Positions 13,488-24,831 of a DNA stretch of 64,000 nt are shown one piece after another. How positions within the stretch are numbered: position 1 is the first letter of the stretch; every line of letters starts with the position of its first letter. The translations under genes were made by a program, and so were the position numbers. The notes under the pieces were generated by a model that worked only from the letters and a program-made list of their open reading frames with translations, made no database searches and was not told where the DNA came from. The DNA comes from Powellomyces hirtus (Eukaryota > Chytridiomycota > Chytridiomycetes > Spizellomycetales > Powellomycetaceae), in the NCBI GenBank assembly GCA_025526995.1, contig JAHLKG010000003.1, positions 496,001 through 560,000 on the forward strand, read 5' to 3'.

Positions 13488-14424
13488 ATGTATATTGTGG
13501 CTCTGTCACTAGCGATTTATGATGAAATTGCGAGAAACTGTGTGGCAGTGAACTTCGAAGTCTAATGCGAATGGGCAATGTCGCTGGCCGTTGGGACTGA
13601 ATCATCGCGGTGATCGCGCGTCTTCGGGTCACCGGCGCCTAATCCTCTTGTTTTCAGAACTCCACTTGGGAAAAATAAACGTTTGTTACAGGACTCTGTA
13701 CCATCATGAAGAGTTGGCGGGAGAATGGGAAATTGGATGATTTGTGTAAAAATTCAATACAGCAGGGTGCGACCTGAGCAGATCGACCTCATCCTCACAC
13801 GCGTCTCATGAGTTCAACCTGAAGCTTGTAGCTATCGTCCAACTGTTCAAAGGTTTATGTGACTGCTTAATGGGGCAATGGATGGCGCTCTGAAGAAGAA
13901 GTCCCATTACGATGGCACAAAGTGTCATGTTGGGAGGGTCACGCTGCCAGGGATGTGTAAGACGGATACGCCCAGTCGCCCAGGCACACAAGGATGGGAA
14001 GACCAGTAGACCTATCCTTCTTGGTGGCAGGTGTAGCCTGAGCATCAGCTCAACACATTCTCTGGTAGCAGAAATGATCCAGCATGACACCTGTCCGCCG
14101 TAATGGGGCTATCAGTGCCATCTTATCCAGAGCTTGATTGGATATCCATGGTCCACCCTGTCCTGGGACTCGGTTGATATGCTTCCCGGATCATTGCGTT
14201 CGGTTCTGGGAGATCAGTGAAACGCCCTACTGCTGCATGCTTTTCACCAGCATTCGTCGCTTGTGTTGTCAAATACGTATCCTACACACATCGCTGCACC
14301 CATGACCACGATGATTCCGGAGGAGCGGCATGTAGTGTATAGAATATATACATGATCATACATTTGATCTACTTACAATGATGAAACTAAATCACTATTT
14401 TATAAGATTAAGTGTACGTGAGGT
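13488..14424. other. Intergenic 0.94 kb between DOP1 and CSC1; one short open stretch
   Basis: Both neighbours are on the minus strand, so this holds the DOP1 promoter and the CSC1 3' flank. On the minus strand, 14123-14288 is open for about 52 codons after a possible acceptor (gtgtgtag) and reads NAGEKHAAVGRFTDLPEP, which has coding-like composition, but I could not find a convincing first exon. On the same strand 13806-14090 is open for 94 codons without recognisable character. No tRNA or repeat seen. Confidence 0.3.
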
Positions 14425-17400
14425 CTAGTAGGTGCGATCTCTGCTAGCAGGGATGCGGCGAATGTCTTCATCCGGCGTGTGCTCGCCATTTGCGGGCACG
14501 CGCATTTGTTGGTGGTGGTAAGGTCGGATGCTGAGTGTTTCCGCGGGGCGTGGAACAGCGTCGTCGCGTTTATACACGGAGCGGACGGGTCGAAGCGATA
14601 TGGAAGACCGGGAAGCTGCGTATTCGACATCATCCGGATAATCAGCGCCATCGTCTTCAGTGGCGACGAGGACGGGCAGATCTTCACCAGCTTGTTCGGC
14701 AACAGCTTCGAGCTCTGGGGGCTGTTCCGCATCATCGCGCGTCAAGTGGAGTGGATGGCGGCAGTGGAAGGAGATGACGCGCTTTGCGTTTCGCCGGGAA
14801 GTTGTTTTGCGCTTGAGGTCTTCTTCCACATCGTCGTATTGGTTGGCAACTTTCGGTCTTAGAGGGGCCTTCTTCCGGATGTAATCGTCCAAGTCGTAGT
14901 ACTGCGCTTGGTAGTACTTGTGGAGGATCTCTCGGCTGCGAGGCCAGACCCAGACATGTTGCAGGGGTTTGACGAGAGCAGGGTTGTACACTCGATCTTC
15001 GAGACTTTCGTCTTCATGAGGGTTGGTGGGCCGCGTGATGGTGGGGGAGTTTTTCTCTGAACCTGGCACCCGCTTGGACAAAAACTGGCCTTGCGGCGCC
15101 AGCCATCTTCGGCAGCTCCACCAGAATACCACATTAAAGACCACAGCGATGAAGACCATTGTCGCTTGACCGCGAGTGTTGGAGCCCGTCACGAGAAGGA
15201 TGCCGCCCAGCGTCATGGTTTGAAACGCAGCCATGGATGCACAGACGAGCGTGAAAACTTTGGGCCACCACGAGCCGCCGGTTTCCAGAGGGGTCTCATA
15301 TACATAAAGGAGCTGGTACTTGTAGACAAGATAGGCGACAAAGAAGAATAGGCTCGTAAAGGGTAGAATCAGCGGGACAGCAACCGAATAAGAAACTCCC
15401 AGAAGAAACTTGATGAGCAGCTGAGCGTACACAGCCCCGTATGGGAGGTCTGGTGGCTGCTTGTACTCAAACTCTTTGCGTGGCGTATTAGAGAAAAAGT
15501 GCCGCCGGATGAAGTGGATCGCAAGTGGGATGCCCTGCATTAACTCAAGTCCCACCGACGAGAGTTCCGTAACGATAATGGTCATGAAAAAGTTACTTTT
15601 CTGTTCAGATAGATCAGTTAAGAGTGTTCCGACTGATGTCATCAGAACTTGGTCTCACCTGCATGTATGCGAGCGAAGCTTCATGCAATAAGCTCTGCGA
15701 GATACTTTGAAATGATCCACCACCAGACAAGTACTGGCCTATCGTCGCCGTCGACAAACTCGCCAGCAAGATAGCAGCATATTGATATACCTGGAAAGCA
15801 AAGAACTTGTGCATCACAGACTTGTCAGATCCCGTCTTTGAAGAGATCCCTTGGAACCGAGCGAGATACCCAAAACCAACGGGTGGAAGGATTTGAAGAA
15901 GAGCGAACAAGATTGGGATCAAGACAGAACTGAAAAAAACAGAAGCAGCTTTGCTTTTGGCCATCCATCTTGCAAGCCATGGGGCATAGCGTTGGAGCTG
16001 CGCTTGACCGGTGACTGCCGTGACTAAAAGGATGAATGGCGTCCATGCAATTGAGACTCCTACGACGAGCATCACAGCAATCAATTGCCTGCTGCGACGG
16101 ATCTTTGTCGTGATCCCCAGATTATCCCAAATGATGTCGTCAAAATTCGGGCTGAGTTTGATCGCCGGAGGGTTCAAACTGTTTGACCGAAGCGCCACAG
16201 CGCCCGGCCCTTGTAACTTGTTTGCTACGAAATGAGCGTCTTGCGCGCATTTGTAGGATACGAATGCATATGGACTGGGGGCAAAAGCAGTATCGCCTCT
16301 CGCCCGCATCTCGTAAATCTGTTCCTCCAGTCGATGTAGTCGTTCACCGCAGTGCGTTATTGTGTCGACCTTTTCTCCTCCGAAGCAACAGCATGATTGA
16401 TCGATCCGGTGGGTCGGTCTGTTTGAGTTCTGAAAGTCTAAAACGCTCATGAAAACATGAGAATTTACGAACTGAGGTCCCAATGTGATGTATTGGTCTT
16501 ACATTTTGCAAAAGCATCTTCAATTCTCGCCGTCTCTTCCTGATGCTCTCGAATGAGATCTGGAAGCTCTTCCACATTCCTTCCAATGACGGCTTGGTCC
16601 GCATCGTGCTTCAGATGCATTCCATGCATGAAGCGCATGACACCATCTACGGACCTCATGTCTTCCGGTATGTTTGTCAAAAGAAGGGTACGGTTGTGAT
16701 GTCCCTCCTGGTATTCTGGCGTCAGGAAGAAGGCACGTCGATAACCTATCCAGTCCATCCACATCTTGTATAAAAGCCCTTGAAATTTCATGTCACATTA
16801 GATTGGCTGTCCATCAAGGAACCATCACGCATAGGCCCGCCACTTACAGTACGCGTATGCGCTGAACAGATACACGAGTACAGCGTGCAGCCAAAGTATG
16901 TTCGGCTTTTTGGAAAGCTGTTTCATGGTCAAAGTGGCAAGCTCCGGATTTGGGAACGCGGCACCATCTTTCTGCTCCGCCTTCGATGGCTGGATGTAGA
17001 AGTGAAAGATGCAGAGAGGAATTCCAACGGCCGTCAGACCAAGGAAGAACTGAACACTAAACCAGAGGAAGCGCAAGAACATCACGGCGTCCTAATAAAA
17101 CACAGCGTCAGTACTTTCCAGAACTTGTCGTGAATGCGACGATGACGGTTTTACCAGTCCAATCTTGCTGACCAGATCATCCTCTTTTGTTTTCAGGGAT
17201 GGTTGAATCCAAGCGGTGGGCTTCCAGTCCAAAGTTTGAGGTCGTTTTCTGTATGGGGCCATGGCTCGTTAAAATCGCTTGCATTTTGACGAAGACAGCA
17301 AGATTCTTACTCTGGCGGTGCATATTTGGATCGAGGTTCATAGACTCTTTTGTTACGGGGACGTAGAACAGAAAAGCCTGCAATGAGCCCTACTTGCCCG

Positions 17401-17543
17401 CGTCAAATGTTTGTTGAGGAGGGTTGGTTCACGAAGACAATTCTGGACATGAGGGACGTACCTAGGGACAAGACAACCTGAAAGCCTGTTGCAACAAGTA
17501 GCCCCGTAAGGTCTGTTGCGACGACGTCGGCCTCCTCGGGCAT
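14425..17543 (-). CDS. Calcium-permeable stress-gated cation channel (CSC1/OSCA/TMEM63 family)
   Basis: A multi-exon membrane protein of the OSCA/CSC1 family, whose members are osmo- or mechanically gated cation channels. Exon 1 starts MPEEADVVATDLTGL and GFQVVLSL, the first membrane segment. Later exons give FLFYVPVTKESM, RPQTLDWKPTAWIQP, then membrane segments near FLRFLWFSVQFFLGL and LWLHAVLVYLFSAYAY. The cytosolic domain carries HHNRTLLLTNIPED, the RRM-like block of the family. The RSN1_7TM channel region follows (ASVFFSSVLIPILFALL, PPVGFGYLARFQGI, KFFAFQVYQY, YSVAVPLILPFTSLFF). After the last membrane segment comes a hydrophilic tail of about 200 residues ending at 14425. It starts 346 bp from divergent RTT106. 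Ion selectivity cannot be read from the sequence. Confidence 0.88.
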
Positions 17544-17889
17544 TCAGGAATTTATCGCTTTACTCACGTGGGTGGCTCCTCTCGAATCTGAAGGCACCTG
17601 GCACAAGAAAAACCACGGGGGGGAGTAGGTTCCAGGATATGCCTAATATCTAGCACAATGCCTCGTTCTGTTGACGATATCTGAACGATAGGAAGGGGGA
17701 TGATTTGGAGGCACAATTCCGGTACCTTTCGGGGTGCCTCCGACTTCACTTTCCATTTGGAAATTTCGCTGTGAAACGCGGCCGCTTGGCGGAGAGTGAC
17801 CGCGTTTCTGGTGAGGCGCAGTACTCATCCCCTGCCAACATTGCCCTCTGCAAGTGTTTAAATCCCCTGTCATTAGTGCAATCTGCAAA
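17544..17889. promoter_or_regulatory. Divergent promoter region CSC1 / RTT106
   Basis: These 346 bp separate two outward-facing start codons. A run of seven G/C (ccacggggggg) lies near 17612-17622. No clear TATA box. Minus-strand reading through the region is open (17643-18053) but overlaps the RTT106 start and has no recognisable domain. Confidence 0.4.
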
Positions 17890-19616
17890 ATGGAGAGGTG
17901 CGTTGCTTCCCATTTAGAATCACGAAGCCTTCGTGCCAACGTTGCTTCTTTCTCTTCAAATGTGAAGCATGAAAGACGTGGCAAATTCGGCGCGGTCAAC
18001 TTGTCCCGCGCTTTCTGTAACATCTGACCCTTACAAACTTTAGTTCTTTCCAAGCAAATGTCGACAAGCTACCGGATGATCTTCGCGCTGATGTGTTGGC
18101 ATACTTAGAGGAGCACCCATCAAGCCAATCACTGCTGAGCAGGCTGCTCGCACACTGTCTCAAGAAGAGCACACCGGCTGCAAACGGCGGTAGCAACTCG
18201 AACGATGGCCCAGCCTCGAAGAAGCGAAAGATCAGTGAAACGTCTTCCACGGATCCGCTTCAATGTACCATACAATCACTGTCATTTACTCTTCCGGCGC
18301 GAAAACGCTTTTGGTTGCGCATACGTTCCACCTCATTGCATATCACGGCCCCTCACAGTGACGAAGTCGTTGCGTGTCATCAGTTTGCGGACATTGCTTA
18401 CGCGTTTTGTTTGCCAACGCCGGAGAAAGTGAAGGCGCATTATACTGTATGTCTTTTGCCAAAAGATGGCGGCGATGCTGTTGTGTTTGGATTCGAGGAC
18501 AAAGCCGCTATGCTGGTCATGAATTCGGAAGGCGTATCGAAGCCCGCCACGTCAGATGGGAAAACAGGGAAAGCTGTGGTCCTAGAGCTCTTGGCACATC
18601 TGCCATGCAAAATCGTAGAGCCAAATCCCAAGGACTTTGTAGTTGAATCATACTCTGGGGTGTCGATGCACCTTGAGTGTCATTACACGTCCAAAACTGG
18701 GTAATTGTGGACTGTTCAAACGCTTCAATCTCGCTTCTGAGAATAAGAACACTCATCTTTCGTTGGGTAGTTTTCTATACCTCCTTTCGACCGGCATACT
18801 CTTCGGATTCAAAAAGCCCATTCTTTTCTTCCCTTTCCCGTCCATCGAAGGTGCTAACATCACGAAACTGGGCCGGGATTTTAAGATTGTACTGGATCGA
18901 TGTGAGGAAGGATCTGATGAGCCCGTCACATATGAATTCGAGCATATCAACATCGCAATCATGGGAAAGGTTATGTCGTATGTGGATAAATACGGGAAGC
19001 GTTTTGGAGTGCGCTCCAGTGTGGCTGCGCCCGCGCGTGGTGATGACAAGACAGAACCGAAGGATGAAATGATGGATGTCGACATTGGTACCATGGAAGA
19101 TGACGACGATGAAGAAGATGAGGATTTCGAACCTGGGGATATGAAGGAGGTATGTGGCCGTGCAGCAGGTGACTACTAGGCAGCCCTCTGTAGAGTCAGG
19201 GACTTATTGTTTCTGTTTGTTTGCAACTATAGGTTGCGGAAGAGTACGACAGTGGACACAATACGGACAGCAACGCCTCGTCAAGCGGAGAGGACGAGGA
19301 GGAGGCGGAAGAAGAGGGAGATGGTGACGGTGCCTCTTCCGATGAGGAGGAGAGGGCGGCATATAAGACTTCAGTGGTGAGAGCGTCAACCAGCGAAGTG
19401 CCGCGGGAAGTCGTCCAAGGCGTGGTAGACGAAGTTCTGGCCGTTAAACGAGAGGCAAGAACTCCCATCAAGATGGAGGTGGAGGAATCCACATCGTCTC
19501 AACCTGCTCTTCGAGGGATGGCTGCTATCGCGGCTCAAATTGAAAAAGAGAGGTTGGCGAAAGAGAAATTGGCGCGCACGAAAGGAAACGAGAAGATCAG
19601 GGCCGAAAGAGGATAG
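17890..19616 (+). CDS. RTT106: Histone chaperone Rtt106
   Basis: Rtt106 binds H3-H4 acetylated on H3 Lys56 and delivers it during replication-coupled and other nucleosome assembly. Four exons: 17890-17897 (only ATG GAG AG), 18044-18700, 18772-19149 and 19233-19616, joining in frame as MESSFQANVDKLPDD. The N-terminal region (AYLEEHPSSQSLL) resembles the dimerisation domain. A basic patch SKKRKIS follows, then two pleckstrin-like domains. The second carries GFLYLLSTGILFGFKKP and LFFPFPSIEGANI, the hallmark of the Rtt106/Pob3 histone-binding PH domain. The C-terminus is strongly acidic (DDDDEEDEDFEPGD, then DEEEAEEEGDGD), as usual for histone chaperones. The tiny first exon was chosen because its phase fits and it gives a sensible family N-terminus; no other upstream ATG splices in frame. 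Confidence 0.87.
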
Positions 19617-19870
19617 TTGCCACTTTCCAATGTGACTCTTTCCACGCGCGCGCGGAGCATCGATCTACTCAGAATACTCTGTGTTTACGCCACTATTGGC
19701 TAGCACATCTAGTTCTTTCTTTCGCGAAATACTAATTTATAGTACAACTGATCCTTGGCAGTTGGCCAGTCAGTCGGTCTCTACCCATGATGTCCGCGAG
19801 CAGATCGGCTCTTCCCAACCCCACCGACTACTCTATGTGGACCCTTGATAGAAACAGGGAATGTGTGGGT

Positions 19871-20190
19871 CTAACAACGTCTAAAACAATGTGGTCTCTC
19901 TCCACTGTGACTGTTCATGTAGAGAAAAATGTTTCGGAAGTTGCGTCCTACATTGATGTCACGGCTCTAGGCAGTCAAACATAAGTCGGGGCAGACCTTG
20001 ACTTGCCAGTAACACGTGCGCTTCGGCAGCATAAGGAGCACACTTGCGAGGTTCGAAATTCATCCACCATACGCAGGCGGCATTTGCCACGAAGGCGGCG
20101 ACGTAGTTCCTCGGTAGGAGTGATTGCATGACCTTTGGAATTGTGCGCAAAGAAGGCGGCATCTCCCAGAGCGACCATTGTGCGATTTAC
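19871..20190 (-). pseudogene. Relic of a Fanzor (eukaryotic TnpB-like) RNA-guided nuclease C-terminus
   Basis: Fanzors are eukaryotic relatives of the transposon-encoded nuclease TnpB. Here the minus strand reads TMVALGDAAFFAHNSKGHA, PTEELRRRL and then RMVDEFRTSQVCSLC: the block leading into the zinc ribbon, with the E-x-x-T-S-x-x-C-x-x-C signature. About 20 codons on, the frame hits TGA (19975-19977). In another frame the rest of the domain continues as VCPDLCLTA, a TAG (19967-19969), then SRDINVGRNFRNIFLY, corresponding to the R-D-x-N-A-A-x-N block that holds the last RuvC aspartate. One frameshift and one in-frame stop therefore break it. No N-terminal domains, terminal repeats or guide-RNA end could be recognised upstream or downstream. 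An intron could repair the shift but not easily the stop. Confidence 0.6.
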
Positions 20191-20558
20191 ATAAATATAT
20201 TGATAGCATATGGTATTGACACACTCCCAATGACGGCAAACTCGCACACGCGCACACATAGATTTGTGATGCGGTGGATGCCAGTGCGTTACCCGGTTCT
20301 ACCAACCGTTAGCTTAGTGCATGTGTAATGCATCCAGCAGTAGCTGTATATCGCTTTTCCGGGGCGGTTGTGGCCATGCTACTATTGTTGGGGTCTATGG
20401 ATGACTCAATTGCAAAGACTATCTCCCGGGTAGTTACTTAGCAATAAAATTGTGTACAAGTGAAGAAACAAAAACAAGTGCTGGTGTGTGAAGGATGCGT
20501 GACACACTGAAAAATGCAGGGGTGGATATGACCGTATGCACCGGCAAATCGAACCACG

Positions 20559-21423
20559 TTAGACGGGTGTCTGGAAATGGAAGGTATAAAGTCAGTAATT
20601 TGGAAGGCTCGATGCGGTACCAGGGCAACATCAATTGCCAACAACGACCACTCACATCAGGCAATCGCTCAATAGCGTACTTTCTTGACGCGATATACAT
20701 GATTGGCACACCGGGCACCTTCCTGATCCGTCTTTTCAACTCCTTATCGCACGTCGCGACAATATAGCATTTGTGTTGCATGATTCTGTTCACGATACAG
20801 TCGTCGGCATACACTCCCTTGTGCGTGCACGGTAGTCTCTCGAAGCGGGGATCCCTCGCAATCTTCAATGCTATTCGGTATTTCACTCCCAGTTTTTCCA
20901 GCTCGGCCATCACGCAGTCGGTGATGCACGGAACGCATTTGGCGTACAGGCAGTCCATCATGGCTTTGACGAGCTCAAGCTTGTTTTGAATGCTGAAGTT
21001 GATGAAATTGGTGTCGACGAGAATGTGATACGGTGGGCCGAGGGCTTCGTTGTATTTAAAGAAAAGAGAGGAGGCAACTTGTGGACTATTGGAACAAAAA
21101 TAGTGAGAACCAAGCTCTTGTGGTCACACTAGACCAATTCCAACGGGAAGAAACAACACATACATGTGTCGAACAAGCTCCTTTTCTTTCTCTTTCTCCT
21201 TCTTTTCCGCCTTCTCCTGATTTGCTTTCCTATTGCAAGGTTCGGCGTAAGTACAATGAAGTGTTACCGAAAGTACCGACTGAGGACCTACAAGCGTTGG
21301 TCCTTCAGGTTCAGCGTGCGCTTGACCTCGCCAAACTTTCTTGTCTTTGTAGCTTTGCCCTGTAAAGTTCACCTTTTAGCAATATGCCTCTCACACAAGC
21401 GAACCTTCTCTACCACATACCAT
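20559..21423 (-). CDS. FCF1: rRNA-processing protein Fcf1 (PIN domain)
   Basis: Fcf1 (Utp24) is the PIN-domain nuclease of the small-subunit processome that cuts pre-rRNA at the 5' side of 18S. The first coding exon appears to be only the ATG (21421-21423), followed by GTATGT; the next exon continues [17 protein letters not shown] with the family's N-terminus. Then follow a Lys/Glu-rich exon ([17 protein letters not shown]), [36 protein letters not shown] and [17 protein letters not shown], with the PIN acidic residues in VDTNF, AELEKLG and YADDCIV. The last intron most likely joins ERLPD to TPV and a TAA at 20559; this 3' end is less certain than the rest because another acceptor nearby is possible. 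Length is normal for the family, just under 200 residues. Confidence 0.9.
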
Positions 21424-22047
21424 TGTTGTTTTGCTTGCTTACTGTAAAATGATAAAATGCCAAAAATAAAACTGAACGACGAAATGACAAAAGGAAGCCA
21501 TGATTTGCAAAGCAAAGACAAGTGTGGATCCAGTCAAACCAAGCCACGTAGAGTTCGCGCTGAACACGACCACGCGTAAGGGACAAAGAGAGAGAGGATT
21601 TGGGTACAAGACACTCGTCACCCAGACGTACGCAGTGAGGAATAATAATTGATGTGAGGTTGCCATAACAGTGCTTTATGGTATACTGGTGTGCTACTCT
21701 CTGCAATGGATACTGCAACCACAATATGGAACAGCAAGCCCAATCCCATGTACGTCATATAGAGAGGATCCGGGTATTAACCGTTGATATTATGGCGTCT
21801 CTTGTGGGTTACCAGAGACGAAAAAAGAATGCTTCAGAGGTTTTCATAACGTTGTCCTTGCCTGTTGGCTTTAACCCTCGATCCCCAGTTGGAAACTCGC
21901 ATACTCGGGCGTGTACCGGGAATCATACTGATGATTCTAGATACATTTGAAGGTGGGCGGATGTAAGCTCAAGTCTCGTAGTGCGGGGCACGCACATCTC
22001 GTAAACGGCGCAGCTCACAAATATATTAGCACCAGTAATAATTCTTT
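21424..22047. other. Intergenic: FCF1 upstream region and SWF1 3' flank
   Basis: FCF1 starts at the left border and SWF1 ends at the right, both on the minus strand. Short open frames occur on both strands (for example 21678-21950 plus) without domains or splice-consistent extensions. I see no tRNA or snRNA signature. Confidence 0.35.
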
Positions 22048-23770
22048 CTACAGTGGTGTTGGGAATAACATTTCCATCAGATTTCGCCAAGAACCTAGAT
22101 GGTAAATGTTCCTGATCTGTTTGGCGTCTTCGACGAGGACCAGTTCGTCCTGCTCCGAGTCCCGTTGTCTTCCCGAGTCTGATGCTTTCGAGCGCCGCTG
22201 GGCGTTCTTTCGCTTCCGCTGCTGCTTTTCCGTCGGCTCAGGATCTACCTCTTGAGGTACCAGCCCTTGATTCCGTTCCAGTACAGAGCGCGGGATGTGT
22301 ACCTCGCCTTGCTTGATGTCGTATTTGAGGTCGTCCCATTTGAAAACCTCGTTTGTTGTGACGCCGCGCATAATGAGAGACAGCTGGTACAGTGTGAAGG
22401 CAAACACGACCACGCCTGCACACACGCAGAACAGGCCAAGAGCGGCCAGCAGTATTTCCCGGTGTACCATGTACTGTAAGCGTAACTTTCAGTCATTGGG
22501 GCACGGCATATCCTTGAACAATTGCGCGCACCATCCACATCTGTTCCCACTTTATGGGCGTCCTCGCGCCGGTGTCCCGATTGATGACCCACAGCTTGTC
22601 TACTTGCTGGATCTTCATCTCACGTACAAACACATAGTACGTCAAGTACGCCCCATAGCAGCACATAGCGATGGTCGTTGTCAGGAACAGAATGAAGAGG
22701 CGGTAATTCGAGTGCCCTACACAGTTGTTGACTAGACGAATGTGAGATCAACGAACGGTTGCGCAGAGGGCTTGATCAAGAATTGCGAAACGTACTCCAA
22801 GCACAATGATGACTTGATGCATTGAACGGCATGTTGTGAGCAAAGGATGGACATTCACGGCAGAGAGTGTTCAAAGGGAAGTACTTACTCACTTTTGGCC
22901 ACGCACACTTTGCATAAGGCGCAGTGTTTTGATCTCGCAGGTCTGCAGGTAGATATTAGTCGCCGCGGCGATGAACCCAAAAACGGATGAGACTACGCTA
23001 CGCACTTGACAAAGTGGCAGGTCCTACATTCCTTTTCTTGGAAGATAATCTGGACGCATTCAAGCAAGATGAGTTTGCCATCCGAGCACTCGCAATCAAA
23101 GAGTACCAAAGTGGTTCCTACACCATCAAACGGCCAGATCTGCACCGCCTTCGGGACATTCACCCGAGTGAGCACCCCTGGATTGCTCCAGCAAGCCCGG
23201 AGAAAGCTCACGTAAACACTGCCCACCACTAGTGGCACTAGGAGACTGCAAAGAGCGAACATTGAGCTCAGAAGGCTTGAGAGTGTGCTCTTTCTAGAAA
23301 GATGGCTCACGCACATATGGAAGCCACCGGCAGCGTAAACTCTCCCCCAGGCGGCATACAGAAACACTCCCAATCCAGCTGTCACAAGAGTTAGGAAGAA
23401 GATCTACGCAAAGCCGCCCATCAGCATCCAATATATCATGACTGTGTTCTTATGTGTCGGTCTAACCTGGAAAACGGGATTCCGACTCTCGACACACCGC
23501 ACAGCAAATGCATCCCAGCGCCTGACCACCTTCTTCCCACATATTGTCTCAAATGCTTTGCTGAGGCCGTTTGAGTCATACGCCGGGGTTATCTACATCA
23601 CGAAATGCGGGTCATCCTTACTGAATCCAATGCGGGCACTTCTGCGTCAGCACTCGGTGAGCAGATCCAATCGGCCCGTCTCTGAAAACGCTTGACTCCC
23701 CGAATAGTAGGATAAAGACGAAGAGTGCAAAGAGGCTTATGTAGAGGATTGCTTGAAATAGTGGAGACAT
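22048..23770 (-). CDS. SWF1: Palmitoyltransferase Swf1 (DHHC-Cys-rich)
   Basis: Swf1 palmitoylates SNAREs and other proteins near their membrane segments. The protein starts MSPLFQAILYISLFALF, a membrane segment, then FGESSVFRDGPIGSAHRVL, very like Swf1 and unlike other fungal DHHC enzymes. After further membrane segments (FLTLVTAGLGVFLYAAW) comes the Cys-rich domain: PARSKHCALCKVCVAKS, D-H-H-C-A-W, INNCVGHSNYR. The Asp codon of DHHC is split by an intron and HHCAW sits on a 17-nt exon at 22796-22812. The C-terminal part has MRGVTTNEVFKWDDLKYDI and IRNIYHLGSWRNLMEML, both Swf1 traits. Start chosen at the first ATG giving the conserved N-terminus; it is 112 bp from the divergent gene at 23883. 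Confidence 0.88.
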
Positions 23771-23882
23771 TGCTGCTGCCAGGCCAAAGTCTCAGGGTTG
23801 CAGACATCACAAATCGGAACGCGTGAATCATTTTCAACAGTTGTTCTCTGCAGACAAACGCTCATACCAATAGACAAGCACC

Positions 23883-24831
23883 ATGTCCTCCACACGAGCT
23901 AGTCGAATGGGCACCCCTGTCCTCTACCGGACTCAGTCCTCGGTTAATAACAACAGTGTCCAAATAGAAGACACCTCGGCACCGACGACCTGGTGGGCTC
24001 CCGTCTCGAGATGGTAGGCACCGGACGAAACATTTACGTCTCAGTTTGGAAACAGTAGATCATATGTTTTCTATGATGAAGGGAGAAACAGTGGGTGGTC
24101 CCAAACGGAGCAAGAGCTCCTCCTGTCCTTGCCAAACCCTTACCGTATGATGTCAAGATACTCAAATATACGCGAGGTATACAACAGCAACTCTCTGAGC
24201 TTGACTCTGCGTCTGCATAGAGGAGACTGATTCAACATATTATCTAGTCATGGAGAAGCGTCGCCCATCATTCGTCGACGAAACCGGAAGTCCGGAGGAA
24301 GCTTCAGCGGTGGATGTGGAACAAGACGTGGAACAAGATCCGGAAGCGGACGAAGCGTCTTCTTCTACTCGTGCGCAAACAGCTGAGGACCTCGAAGCCG
24401 ACAACCCTTCTGAACAGGATATTGATATGGAAAACGACGAACAGAATACTGAAGATGTGCCACCGCGAGAGAGCGCCTCGGATGATATCGATGAGATTGA
24501 GCAACTGCAGTCAACCGCGTCCATAGTGGAAGAAAATGTGGAGATTTTGGGGCCAGATGCTGATATCGTGACGGCTATGGTAAGAGCTGCATATTTTCGT
24601 ACGTTCTTGCGACGAAGAGCAATACTGATGAATTGCCAGGACGTGGACGATGCGCTTTCACATCCCATGGAAATGACGGTTCATCATGATCCAAAACCGC
24701 GTTTACATTCAACATCACCAACAACGACAGCGCAACCCCTGGCGACTAGCCCAACGAAACACTCGCCCGTCAACCCAGCACCTATTAGCCCAGCACCAGT
24801 CAGACCGTCGGACGCGGAAAGCAAACCGTAA
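23883..24831 (+). CDS. Acidic protein of unknown function
   Basis: I do not recognise this gene. Proposed exons: about 23883-24026 (MSSTRASRMGTPVLYRT, ending in a polar stretch with TWWAPVSR), a second reading RSYVFYDEGRNSGW and LPNPYRMMSRYSNIRE up to a GTATAC donor at 24176, a third reading TDSTYYLVMEKRRPSF and running to 24579, and a last one 24640-24831 after a GTAAGA..CCAG intron. The middle part is strongly acidic (DVEQDVEQDPEADEASSS, IDMENDEQNTED); the end is Pro/Ser/Thr-rich and likely disordered. Splice sites keep the frame open throughout, and the second exon looks well conserved in composition, but no domain could be assigned. A shorter model starting at 24250 is the alternative. 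It shares a 112-bp promoter gap with SWF1. Confidence 0.5.

Noticed and set aside
23692..23884. Alternative SWF1 start at 23884 (MVLVYW) with an extra intron
   Set aside because: The ATG at 23770 gives the family N-terminus directly; the other would need a further exon not seen in Swf1 proteins and overlaps the divergent gene's start.
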